A program made the position numbers and the translations under genes. From NCBI RefSeq assembly GCF_030272615.1, contig NC_081406.1, positions 164,345,521 through 164,409,520 of the forward strand: a stretch of 64,000 bases of DNA, written 5' to 3'. Under the pieces are notes generated by a model. The model had not been told where the DNA came from. It saw only the letters and a list, made by a program, of their open reading frames with translations, and searched no databases. Shown here piece by piece: positions 12,669 to 23,576 of this stretch (its first letter is position 1; the number at the start of each line of letters is the position of its first letter). Origin of the DNA: Cryptomeria japonica. Its lineage: Eukaryota; Streptophyta; Pinopsida; Cupressales; Cupressaceae.

Positions 12669-12690
12669 GTTCTTCTTACCCCCCGGAACA

Positions 12691-12871
12691 TGGTGCAAGA
12701 GCACTTGAGCAATTTTGTTGTGTTGGTTCCAGGAGTTTGGAATCATGTGATCTTGGTTTGTAATAAGGTGACTAGGTTTGTGAATAAGTACTCAGATGTT
12801 TGTAAGGACCCTAGGAGTCACTCATTAGACAATTTTAGCATATGGTCTCTTAAGGGTGCTAAGAAGAGCAC
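12691..12871 (+). repeat. Element A, 3' LTR piece 1
   Basis: Starts TGGTGCAAGAGC and matches 6427-6600. It ends with AGCAC, the target site duplicated by the B insertion. The expected polypurine tract is not obvious just upstream (12675-12690 is C-rich). Confidence 0.88.
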
Positions 12872-13616
12872 TGTTAGGATTCCCAAAGATACTGAGAGGG
12901 GGGTGAATCAATATCTAACCGGTATATCAAATTACTTGATTTAAAACATGAAAAGCATATTAAAACTAAGTACCGATAAATCAAAAATAATGTAGTAAAT
13001 AAGAACAACAACAACAACGTGAGAAGCACACCATAACACAATGTTTTAATGAGGAAAACTGGTGTGGGAAAAACCTCGGTGGGATTTGTGACCCACAATA
13101 TTCGCATATTGGCCAATAAGGGAATATTACTCTTACAATAGAGGCCTGCACACGTAGGAAGGCCAAGTGCCTAGAGCTCATTGCTCAATTACAAAAGAAG
13201 TCACACTGACTTACAAAAATGGATTATCCTAATCCAATGTCTTGTACTGCTTCAGATTAGCATCTTCTATGCCAGATTCAGTACCGGTTTAAGCTCTGCT
13301 ACAACATAACTTTTCCATACTTCGCATCCTATCTATTCTACAAAATGATCTACAATGATCTCATACATATATGAGTCATATTACAATCCACCATGTTGGC
13401 TTACAAAAAAATTTACAATTAATTACAAAATACATTAATACAAAATTGTTGTTAGCTAGGATGTCGGTATTCTTCCTTTTCGCGACTGGTGTTCTGTGTG
13501 TTGGTGTAGAGTCTGCCAGTGTAGAGTCTGCCGATATCATATGATTGCAAGGTTTCCATCAATGACAATACCTTCAATCACCTACAATTTCTCATTGGAG
13601 TGTGCATTTGCCAACA
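12872..13616 (-). repeat. Element B, complete LTR (element-sense 3' LTR)
   Basis: 745 bp, begins TGTTAGGATTCCC and ends GCATTTGCCAACA. Clearly related to the D LTRs (22538-23345 and 28309-29119) but more diverged than those two are from each other. Confidence 0.9.
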
Positions 13617-13617
13617 A

Positions 13618-13628
13618 TCTCCCCCTTT
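13618..13628 (-). other. Polypurine tract of element B
   Basis: AAAGGGGGAGA on the minus strand immediately upstream of the element-sense 3' LTR. The same 11 bases occur in D at 23347-23357. Confidence 0.85.
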
Positions 13629-13956
13629 GGCATTGATGGCAACACTCAAGAGAAAAATTCAAGAACGCATCCGAAAACTGAAGTCCAAAAAACCTTTGCC
13701 AAAAAAAACTGTGTTATAAAAAATGCATGCCAAAAATGTATGCTGCCCTTGAGCAGATAATCTCTACTTCCTTCTGACCATTTTTATCATCACACTACTC
13801 CCCCTTTGACATCAATGACAAAGGTTGTCATTCGCTGTTAGTGGAGTCCTGCCTGGATTCTTGTAACTGGTGGGTTACAATCTGAAAGATATTTGTCAAA
13901 ATCAAATTTATACCATTACTGAATGTTTTGCTATCTTTTATTGCCTCTTGTGTTCT

Positions 13957-15778
13957 CTACACTGTACTAGTGAGTATGTGCATTTTCTCTTCCAGTGTCT
14001 TCAGTCCAGGAACTAGAGCCTCAGATATTTCTTTTCTCAAAGAAATGAGGTATTCTAGTCTTGGACCAAGTCTGTATTTCACGTCCTTTTCTTTATCCTT
14101 TATTTTTTGTTTGTCATTATCTAACTTCTTGATTTTCTCTTCTAGCTTTGCAATCTTATTTTCTATCTCCAAAAATGAATTTGATGATCCTATCAGATTG
14201 TCAACAATATTGTTAATCTTATCTTGTGCTTTGCTGATTTCCTTGTCAAGGTCTTCTGTTAAGACATTTGTTTTACAAGTGTCCCTGTATAGTTTCTTGA
14301 AGTCAAAAATTATTTCTCCAAGTTCTGGTAATAGGGTATCCATTTTCTCCTAGTTCTTCTTCACAATATCCTCAATGAATTTCTCTTTTTCTTTAATCAT
14401 TCTCTCCTTAAATGTATCCTTATTTATTTGATCAACAGTCAATATGTTGCCAGTGATGCACTTAGACAATGCATCTAGCTGACCTAAAGAATCCTTATTA
14501 TCAACAATGCACTTTGGTGCTATCAATTTAAGAATTGGAATTGTATCATCAATAGCCTCATATGCTTGTGCATTACATTATGTGATCTTCTTTATTGAAT
14601 CCAACAAGACCTCTGTTACATTTGTAGGTTTGAATTTTGCCATAGATGTACCAGATGTTTGTCCAATAGTTCTCATAATAGCCATGCTACAGGTTGTGGT
14701 AATTACCTTGCTTGATTCGACCTCTAATAGGTCAGTCTATGTTTGTATTTCAATAAGTAAGGGTTTGGGCTTTTCAGTTTGGGCCGGTGGTATTGTGTCT
14801 ATCTAAACCTATGCTTCAACTTGTACCTATTTCATTTTCTCTATATGTGTTTCAGAAGGTTTCTCAGATGTAGTCTCAGTTTGTACCTTTGAACTCTCTT
14901 TTTCCAGTTCTTCAGATGGTTTTTCAGTTGTTTCTACCAGTTTCTTAGTGGTATCCTCAGCCGGTTGCTCTGCCTGTGTAGTTTTTTCTATGCTTATCTT
15001 AACCTCTACAGACAGTGACTCAGTAGTCACATCTTTCTCCTCATCTTCAACAGTTTCTCTATCAACCACAACATTTACTTCCTAGGTGTCTACACTCATA
15101 GTATACAAAATTTTAGACTTAGGATTTGTATCCTCTAGTGGAGTCTCCATACTTTCTGTGGCCGGTTAACTCAGTAGTATCTACCAATGGAGTATTTGAA
15201 GGAGGTGGGGGTACATTATCAGTTATTTTCAGGCTTGGAGGTCCACCTACCTTACCTTTCCCCTTATCTCTGTCTTTTTGATATACTTTAATAGTCTTTG
15301 GTTTGAGTAATTCTTCATGTTTTTCTTTTTCCACAAAGAATATATCCCATGCATCTATTATTTCCTCAAAGACTTCCTTTACTCTACCTGCCATTAGTGA
15401 TACATGCTGGTGAGAAATGGAGAATAATGTCCAGTTTGCTTCACTGATTAGTTTATCTATTTCATCAGTTGAGTTGACAAGATGTACTGCAAGTAATTTT
15501 TCAATCTTAATTTTCTTGTCCAGCTCAACGATGGCTAACCTTCTAGCTTCAAGTCTCCTATATAGATCATTTGCAATTTCATCAACAACTTCCATAAAAA
15601 ATTTCTTATAAATATCTAAGTGTAAGATTACACTATTCTCTATGCTTTCCTTATCATCAGCTGATAGTGTATTGTATATTTTGCTGATGTTCTTCAGCTT
15701 ACCATCCTCTGTGATTTCACTAAGAAGTTTGTCTATTGGAGCGATATCTTGTTTTACCTTCTTCTTCTTAGGAGTCAT
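13957..15778 (-). pseudogene. Element B copy of the D-family ORF2, C-terminal part only
   Basis: Homologue of the D ORF2 C-terminal half. Blocks 15778-15119, 15069-14827 and 14343-13957 are parts of one decayed protein. The first has TPKKKKVKQDIAPIDKLLSE, KIYNTLSADDKESIENSVIL, and the strongly conserved IKVYQKDRDKGKGKVGGPPS. The middle is rich in Glu, Thr and Lys. The last block is predicted coiled coil (KIAKLEEKIKKLDNDKQKIK). No enzymatic motif. Comparing both copies shows that Lys-rich, Glu/Thr-rich and coiled-coil segments are all family features. Function unknown. Confidence 0.8.
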
Positions 15779-15840
15779 TTTCTATGTTGGAGACCTTACT
15801 GCCTGTTGTTTTTGTCTAGTTCTTTTTGGTGTAGGAGAGG

Positions 15841-15944
15841 GTATCGGTGTAGAGTCTACCGGTATCATATGATTGCAAGGTTGCCATCAATGACAATACC
15901 TTCAATCACCTACAATTTCTCATTGGAGTGTGCATTTGCCAACA
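15841..15944 (-). repeat. Element B, truncated second LTR
   Basis: About 100 bp matching 13505-13616 ('gtgtagagtct..ccggtatcatatgattgcaagg' onward), directly fused to ORF2 sequence. Followed by the AGCAC target duplication. Confidence 0.88.
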
Positions 15945-15949
15945 AGCAC

Positions 15950-17275
15950 TTGGTAGGATAAGTTGATTTTGTGTTAGAATAGGATGGTTGATATTTTCTA
16001 GTGGTTTTTTAAGGTCATTTGAACCTTTAGAAGTGATCTAGGTTTGATTTGGGCAAAATTTTCTCAACTATGTAAAAGTTGTAAAAAGTTTCAAAAGTTG
16101 CTCATAGCAACTTTGCAACATTTGCATTTTCCAAACACCAACAGATAGTTGGTTTTCTTTTTCAGTTAAAGAAATTTGTAACCAACCCAAGGCCGATATA
16201 AGGCTTGGGACAACTGATGAGAATGTTGTTTGAAGAATTGAATTAAGGAGAGTAATTTTTAGCCTCAAATTTTGTGTTTTCAACGAGTTGAGTTGAGTTT
16301 CATTGACATTGTACGGTATGTATGGACTTCTAAGCCTAGACCAAGGCATGAAATTTTAGAGTAGAGGCATACCTTTCATTTCATGGTGATTTGAGGTTTT
16401 GAAATGTTATAGTTTATAATTTTTATCAATTTTGGTTGCAGGTGGGTCCTAAGGACCTTAAAACAAGGGCTTTGAAGACTCAATGGCTCAATCCTAATAT
16501 TCCATGGTGGAACCTTGTAATAAAACCTTGTGGATTGCTAGGAGACACTGTAAAGTATGTTTGCACTTTTTTTTAAGAGAAGGGAGGCTATACTCTAGAT
16601 TTGCCACCATACCCTAGGCTTGACACGTTGAGTTGGCAACCAATGGGGATCTTGGATAGCAAGCCCTAGATGGGTAAATCCATTGGATGGATTTGATACT
16701 AGGTTGGATTGGACATCCTAATAGGTGTATATATCTAAAACAATCACTATAATCCTTTGCCAAATGGATTGGTGAGGACATTTGAGCAAAACCCTATTTT
16801 GTAGGCTTAAAAGGAGGGAATTAGGCCTAAAAAGGGTTAGGTGGGTTAGTGACCAAACCCAGATCCAATTCTGAGATATTGTATGAAGCTTCCAAAAGGG
16901 TATTTGAAAAGATAAATATTTCATACCATTGTGTAGGACTTCTAGCAGATAAGTGTAAAATACCTCACCAGTAGGGCTAATTGGACTAGGACTCCTAGTA
17001 GACCTAAAAGAGCAATTTGGTCCTTAAGCTTGAGATCGGTAATCTCTAAAGACATAGATGAAGGGATAGGGTTGGAAAACAAAAGAAAATTAACCCTATG
17101 TGTGTTGGGAATGTTTGAATGAAGATCCTATAGTGGAGGGGGTTGGCTCATGGTGAAGGTGTGAGTAGGTGCTGGGTTGGAGAGTCTGAATTAAGGAGTG
17201 TTGGACACTCACAATTCTAGGGATGATCACCTTAGTCATAAGACCTTGGGAAGTTCAATAAGGGTGGGCCCTACT
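15950..17275 (+). repeat. Element A, 3' LTR piece 2
   Basis: Collinear with 6610-7915 of the 5' LTR (for example 'ttggtaggataagttgattttgtgttagaat'). It stops at 'gggccctac' where element C begins. Reading frames across it (16068-16349 minus, 16718-16924 minus) are also present in the 5' LTR and are not coding. Confidence 0.9.
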
Positions 17276-18539
17276 ATCTACCCCAACTATAATGATAATA
17301 ATTACTCTGATTGAAATCTCAATCCGAAGTTTAGACATTCATATTGTAGAGTTTACTATTTTCATGGCTGGTGTTCATTTAGTTATCAATCCAGGAACGT
17401 AAAACTTGAAATGGGTCTACAATATATATGCACTAAGCTCCTTAAATGGTTATTCTGCACTGTTGCAGTAACTAACATTATGCAGAAAGGAAAGGCAAGC
17501 ATGGAAATCATAAAAGGCTACATGAAAGCTTTACAAAACAATGCTGGAATGGTCTAATCTAAATAACAGAAATCACACCGTTCTATCTTGGCTGTAGGAA
17601 CAGTTAGTGGATCTATTTCTAGTGGCTACAGGAACAATCTAGTCATGAACTTCTACTGCAACTAGGTAAAAATGAACTTCAATGAACATAAACACAGGAT
17701 CACTCACCAAGTGGGCCCCCTTGGATGAGTGATATCAAACTTCCAGCAAAATACTTTTTAACATATTAGAACAACATATCTTTTCTTTATTTCATTCTGA
17801 AATTGATTACATGTTCTAAAAGAAAACTCTAGAATGATTTTAAAAACTCTTTTCTCAATTCCTTTCTATCTTGTCTAACCTCTAAGAAAAAGGAAGAGCT
17901 TATTATAAAGAAAATATAAACTACAATGGACAACTCAAATCACACCTAGAAGAAGAGGCAGATGAATGTCAGATGAAGGAGATAACTAGAGCTTGGCTAT
18001 AGGAACAGTCAATGGATCTAAATTGAACCATAGTCTTTGCACGCCATAGCGATATTTTGTGAATCCAATTCGCACTAGAGTTAAACTCCCATAGTAAAGT
18101 ATGACTGCTCTGATTATGCCATACATTGCGCCTACTTGGATCCCCTTCAGTTTGATCTCCAGTTATCTGTACGTGATTCTTCAGTCTTTGGGCGCGAAAG
18201 GAAATCATCCACTGAAACATCATTTATTATCTGCACTAAACAAGAACAACATACAAGGGCATGCATACGTATCTTACTCAATTAATATATTCATTAACTC
18301 ACATATGACATTATCCTAAATAATCTGCATATCAACAAGGCCAAATCACTTGACTGCAAGAATAACTTGGTATGGCTGCAGGAATTAACCGACAAATTTA
18401 ACATGATTTCATAAGTTCAGGTTTAACACATGGATTACATATAGTCAATTCACAATCCTTTACTATCAAAATGCAACCCAAAAGATGCCAATAACCTAAG
18501 AGTTTTGATTAAAAAAAATGTCAAAGTATCAACTTATCA
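17276..18539 (-). repeat. Element C, 3' LTR
   Basis: Pairs with 33714-34977 with few differences. Element-sense start TGATAAGTTG; end near GGGGTAGA. Contains several copies of a GGCTGCAGGAAC-like word (see finding). Confidence 0.92.
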
Positions 18540-18556
18540 TGCCCCCCAGCTTTAAG
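18540..18556 (-). other. Polypurine tract of element C
   Basis: Minus strand TTAAAGCTGGGGGGCA directly before the LTR start TGATAAG. Also directly follows the stop of the extra 3' frame. Confidence 0.8.
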
Positions 18557-20900
18557 GGTTTGCTGCTCCTGTAGCAAAAGGAAAATTTTTGATTTTTGCT
18601 GAAACTCTGAAATCACCAACAGTGTCCTGTCCTATTCCCTTGGAAGCCAAATTCCAATAAAATCCTTTCATTTTTTCCAACCTGGTCCATCTAGCTGTTT
18701 CCTCTGCAACTGCATCATAATTCTGTTTTGTTGGTTGGCATGCCAAAAGTGGCCACATAAGGATCGGAGGTTGAAAGATCAATGGAAGCCAGTTGTTGGC
18801 TTTCTCCCTGCCTAACTATATGTATCTGGGGGCTCTTTGTATGGCTGCATGAAAATTGTGAAGTGAGTGAGGTTCTCCCTGTTTTAAATGTTCTGGTAGA
18901 TTATTCCAGCATTGAGCTAACCCTTTCATTGCGGTTGTCCTATCAATTTGAACCAAATGCTCATACGCTTGATAGACTTCCTCTCTCATTGGAAGTACTA
19001 TCTTACTAACATCATCTCTTATCAGTAACTTTTGCCAATCATAATAGAGAACCCCTAGTGCTTCTGATTCCCTTCTCAATGGTAATGGATAGTCAAGCTC
19101 TAATTTTTTAAACTCCCTGGCTTGTGGCCCTATGATAATCTCATTTTGGATCCATGACATTAAAGCTCTGATATGGATATCCCCAATATACAATAAAGGA
19201 TTCCATTCCCTATCTTGGGGTACAACATAGTTATGTAAGTATAACTCACATAACAAATTCTTCACAGCAGGTGGGGAGCTTTGATGAGCATAAATAGAAT
19301 TCCTCAAGTGTTTCCAAGGATGGATTCAGGTCCCTAACAATGCGGTTTAGTCTGAGGTTCAGATACCGCTCTTTCAAATGTACTGCATAAACTCTTGGAG
19401 GTGCCCTACACTACATCAACTTAGGAACCATACCATAAATCACTTCTACCTTAGCTTCTAATTCCTCAATTCTATTATCTCTCTTTTCAATCTCTTTTTG
19501 CTGCTTATTAATTATCCCCTGCAACCTATCCTTCTCTATTTCCCATTGCCTATAAAATGTTAAAGCAATAGATAAACTACTTAGGGATGAAGGAGGTCTA
19601 ATAGGTCCTACCTTAGACTGTGCGATTTCTTCAATAAACTCCTCATTCTGGGCCGACATATCTCCCATTTTTTCTTCAGGTTGCCGTAGAACATCCTCAA
19701 CAATTTCTTCACATTGCAATGCCATAGAAGCAAGATTTGCTAGTTTATCCGTAACAACCTCTTCTTGAATTTATTCTTCTACAGGGTGTTCTTGAATTTC
19801 TTCCTCCACTGGGTGTTCTTGAATTTCTTCCTCCACTAGATTTTCTTCTTCCAAAGTTTCTACTTCAATAACCTCTACTAGATTACTCACGGGTTGAGCC
19901 TTTTGTGTCCTCCTTCTTGTTCTCCTTACATACACTTTTGGAATGGCTACAAGAGTTTTTGTTTTTGTCCTACGCCTCTTGGCTGCAGGAGGAATCTGAG
20001 TTACCTACGGCCGGATAACAAGTTCTTCATTTGATTCATCCTTTTCTAACTCCTTTCCTTTCCTTTGCAGAATGAGTGAATCTCTTTGAAGAGAAGTAGA
20101 GGGTTGTTCTTCAATTGACTCCACTTCAATATTTTCTTCTATCATAACTGCGGCTCCTTTAGCAACAAGCAAACCCTCATCTTCATCAGAAGGATCTTCT
20201 ACAACATTCTCTTCTTCAACCGGTGGGTTATCTGCGATAGGGGCATCCTCAATTTGAAATTGTAGTATATCCTCAAATACACCCCATTCCATTTGCGAAA
20301 GATCTCTCAGGGACCACTGTACAAGTAGCTTAACCAGTCCATGATGGCTAACGGAGCGATTTCCATTTTTTGCATCTCCTTAGCACTTGTAGAGATGAGA
20401 TGATATAAAAAATTAGGTACATTAACTCGCCGACCATGCCGTAGATGAATAAGTAACCTAAAATGAGGTGAATGTAGGTTTGAATACCATCCTTCACATG
20501 TAATATACTTCATGATATACAAAGCTACCTGAGGCCAATGTTTCGGTAAAGAAACCCTTCTAGTTCCTTGTCTATCCACCATTAAGGGTCCATCTGTAGG
20601 AATTATGAACTCTGCCCTGACACTCCTTGCGTCTTTTGATTTTGGAAAGAGTTCTCCTTCCTTTAGCAACCCTGTTACTTCCGCTATTTTCTGTTTTGTA
20701 GCAATTACCCTCAAACCTTTAACCACAGCTTCCCCTTCATGAAAGGAATGCATGAATTCTGCAACAATTTCTTCATTGTAATCCCTAATTTTCAAGAAGT
20801 AATCCAACCAGACGTGGTTTCAGAAATACTATTCACACAGACCATCTTGTAGCAACCTTTCATGGACCGTTGGCTCATGGTAAATTAGATCACCACCCAT
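18552..20900 (-). pseudogene. Element C extra 3' frame (env-like position) with a putative plant transposon protein-type domain
   Basis: Downstream of integrase and ending at the polypurine tract, the position of the env-like frame in Athila elements. The likely start is ATG at 20900 (MGGDLIYHEPTVHERLLQ). Residues of about 30-200 form a domain with FMHSFHEGEAVVKGLRV, IAEVTGLLKEGELFP, HWPQVALYIMKYITCEGW and VNVPNFLYHLI. This matches the pattern of the plant transposon protein domain often seen in Athila. An acidic stretch (20292-20005), a short coiled coil (19500 region) and a conserved C-terminal part follow (19307-18552), about 780 codons overall. Several stops and at least one frameshift near 20300. 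I see no clear transmembrane segment, so an envelope role is not supported. Confidence 0.75.
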
Positions 20901-21545
20901 CTTTTACTCTGATAATTTTCTCTCTCAGCAGCTAAACCAGAATATTTGACAGTATTGCTAAAAATGAAATCTCTTTACACATCTTAGTTCTAGTGGCAGA
21001 CTTTATCATTCACTTGCGTGAAATTATAACATATTCGGCAATGATGGGAAGCATATCAATTTGGGGACCCAAAAAGGACTGATAATTAATCATATTGGAA
21101 AATGAACCATAAAGTACCCCCTGCCCCCCAACTTAACCTAGCACGTGTGCACACCAGCTGACAAGATTTCAGGTAGTGGAGCGGATTTAAACAAGATATA
21201 ATCATAATGAACTAATAAATGCATAATTAAAATAAAATACAATATACACGTACCTGCAATTGCATGAAAATGAAGGTGAAATGAAATGAAGTGATAGGTA
21301 AGAATGTGGGATGGAATGACATGGATGGGATTTTATGTACGGAGAAGAATATTCCCATATAAAATGGAAATATTTTATTATGAACTGGCAAATATGTCCA
21401 TTGCAGAGGCTGTAGGAACATTACCTATATTAGCCTGCTTAATTGCAACAAGAAGCTCATGAGTTGCTGCAGAATCTGCATCAGTTGTTGGAAGAACCTT
21501 TTCAGTGGCTGCAGGAACCTTTATGTCACTTTGTGGAACAAACTG
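20901..21545. other. Non-coding spacer of element C between integrase and the 3' frame
   Basis: No credible protein on either strand. Contains two copies of the GGCTG(C/T)AGGAAC word near 21405 and 21505. Could hold a splice or internal promoter for the 3' frame, but I see no firm signal. Confidence 0.5.
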
Positions 21546-22532
21546 CTATAGGAACTCCTCTCTAGTAGCTAGCTTGTGATATAGTCGTAGGCGGTGTCCA
21601 TTCACTAAGAGTTTAAATCGAACAGGATCTATTGTAGACAAACAAACTGCTCCATTCTGAAAAACTTCTTCTATTTCATAAGGACCTAACCACCTTGTTT
21701 GAAGTTTTCCCATAGCATCTTTATATCTGGAATCATACAGGAGTGCCCAATCACCAACTTTGAATTTCTTTTCTCTAATATATTTATCATGCCATCTTGC
21801 TCTTTGATTTTGAATCAATTCTATCTATTGAACAGCTATCTTCCTCCATTCATCAAGAGCATTTAACTGTTGAATGTGTTCTTTCTGTGCTTCAGACAAT
21901 GTCATATTTAGTTGTAAAGGTGTTCTCAAGGTTTTATGTTCAAATTCAATAGGCATCATTGCTATTTTTCCATAAACCATCTCAAAAGGTGTGAAACCAA
22001 TTGGTGTTTTCCAAGTTGTTCTATATGCCCAAATTGCTTCTGAAAGCCGATGAGACCAATCTTTCCTATGAACAGACACTATTTTTGTAAGAATAGCCTC
22101 AAGCTCTCTATTTGTAACTTCTACTTGTCCATTAGACTATGGATGATATGGAGTAGATTTCCTATGTCTTATATTGTATTCATTGACCAAAGCTTTTATC
22201 AAGGTTGATGTAAATTGAGGTCCCTGATCTGAGGCAATCTCCCTTGGTACTCCATATCTTGTAAATATCTCTTCATAGAGAAACTTTGCCACCTTATTAT
22301 CTCTTGCACGTGTCATGGCTCTAGCTTCTACCCATTTTGTTACATCGTCGGTACATACCAAGATATAAGATTTTCCATTAGAAGGTGGATCAATGGGGCC
22401 AACAAAACCTAATCCCTACTTGTCAAATGGTGTAACAGATATTTGAGGATATAATGGCATCTCATCAGATTTTGTAGGTTTGCCCATTCGCTGACATCTG
22501 TCACATTTCCTTGTGTACTGAGTTGCATCCTT
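21546..22532 (-). pseudogene. pol: Element C integrase, C-terminal and core part
   Basis: Continuation of the integrase begun at 29557, separated by element D. It starts with CDRCQRMGKPT near 22500 (second half of the zinc-binding motif). The core has GLGFVGPIDPP where relatives have GiDFMGP, so the first catalytic Asp is Gly. Then come ASDQGPQF (second Asp present) and SNGQVEVTNRELE (Glu present). AIWAYRTTWKTPIGFTPF and KVGDWALLYDSR close the protein, with the stop at 21546. In-frame stops near 22139, 22080 and 21822. Confidence 0.9.
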
Positions 22533-22537
22533 GTGTA

Positions 22538-23345
22538 TGTTAGGATTCCCATAGATACTGAGAGGGGGGTTGAATCAGTATCTAACCGGTGATAAGATTT
22601 TCTTAAGTTAAAACATGTAGAACATAAAATAACAGTATACTGGTATGCAAGAATTAATGCAATAAACAGAATCAGAAACATCCACATGAAAAGAACATAA
22701 CACAAGATGTTTAACGAGGAAAATCAGTGTGGGAAAAACCTCGATGGGATTTGTGACCCACAATATTCACTCACTGGCCAATAAGAGAATATTACTTACA
22801 ATAGGGGCCTGCACATGCAGCAAGGCCAACTACCTAGAGCTCACTGCTCAATGAGAAGTCACACTGACTTACAATAAGGATTATACTAATCCAATAACTT
22901 GTACTACTTTACAATAGCATCTCCAATGCCATATTTAGTACCGGTTCTTGCTTTGTTTTTTACATATACCCTTGACCTATAATTCACACACTAGGTCTGC
23001 CTAATAATTTTCTTTATGCTCGCTACTTTTTTTTCTCTTTAAATGTCTACAATGATCTCCTTTATATACAAGAGTCATTTTACAATTTTCCAAGTTGGCT
23101 TACAATAATAAACAAAATATTACATATCAAAAATACTGTCGGCCTCTATGTCGGTATACATCTTTTCTTCTATGCCGGTGCCGGTGCTGGTGTAGAGTGA
23201 TCTTGTTGATGTCGGTGCACTGTCTTGCCTGTATAATGCTTTGCCAGTATGATGTCTTGCCAGTGCCATAGGATTGCAAGGTTGCTATCAATAACAAAAC
23301 CTTCAATCACATACAATGTCTCATTGGAGTGTCCATATGCCAACA
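22538..23345 (-). repeat. Element D, 3' LTR
   Basis: 808 bp, near-identical to 28309-29119 by eye. It has a 9-bp inverted repeat, AGATACTGA (22553-22561) with TCAGTATCT (22575-22583), around a G-run at the element-sense 3' end. D appears to be the youngest insertion in the left cluster. Confidence 0.93.
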
Positions 23346-23346
23346 A

Positions 23347-23357
23347 TCTCCCCCTTT
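23347..23357 (-). other. Polypurine tract of element D
   Basis: AAAGGGGGAGA on the minus strand, one base from the LTR; identical to that of B. Confidence 0.88.
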
Positions 23358-23576
23358 GGCATTGATGGCAACACTCATGAGAAATTTCAAAAAGTGTCCA
23401 AAATGTGTAGTAAAATTTTTTCCAAAAAATGTTTACCAAAAATATGAAGGGCTCTGCCTGAGCATATGATTCCTGTCTTTGAACTTTCTCATCCTACTAC
23501 TCCCCCTTTGGCATCAATGACAAAGGATGTCAAGATGTTGTAGAGTTTGTAGTTATATCTGTCCATATCCTCAACC

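Larger units (their letters stand above)
12872..15944 (-). mobile_element. Element B: internally deleted relative of D inserted in the A 3' LTR
   Basis: Perfect target duplication AGCAC at 12867-12871 and 15945-15949; ends TGTTAGG and CCAACA as in D. It keeps a full LTR (12872-13616), the polypurine tract, and the second half of the D-type ORF2. The first half of ORF2, the zinc-knuckle ORF, the primer site and most of the other LTR are missing. The inner sequence passes straight into the last 100 bp of an LTR at about 15841, at a short match around 'ggtgtag/cggtgtagag', which points to a deletion by illegitimate recombination. Confidence 0.9.

Noticed and set aside
12675-12690. Polypurine tract for element A
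   Set aside because: The sequence before the 3' LTR is C-rich (ACCCCCCGGAACA), so I do not annotate a tract.
13928-14353. 141-codon plus-strand frame with hydrophobic Ser/Leu-rich sequence resembling a membrane protein
   Set aside because: It is the antisense of the Lys/Glu-rich coiled coil of the D-family ORF2, which naturally gives Leu/Phe/Ser-rich shadows.
16068-16924. Minus-strand frames also present at 6725-6925
   Set aside because: Both sets lie in the paired LTRs of element A and have no coding signature.
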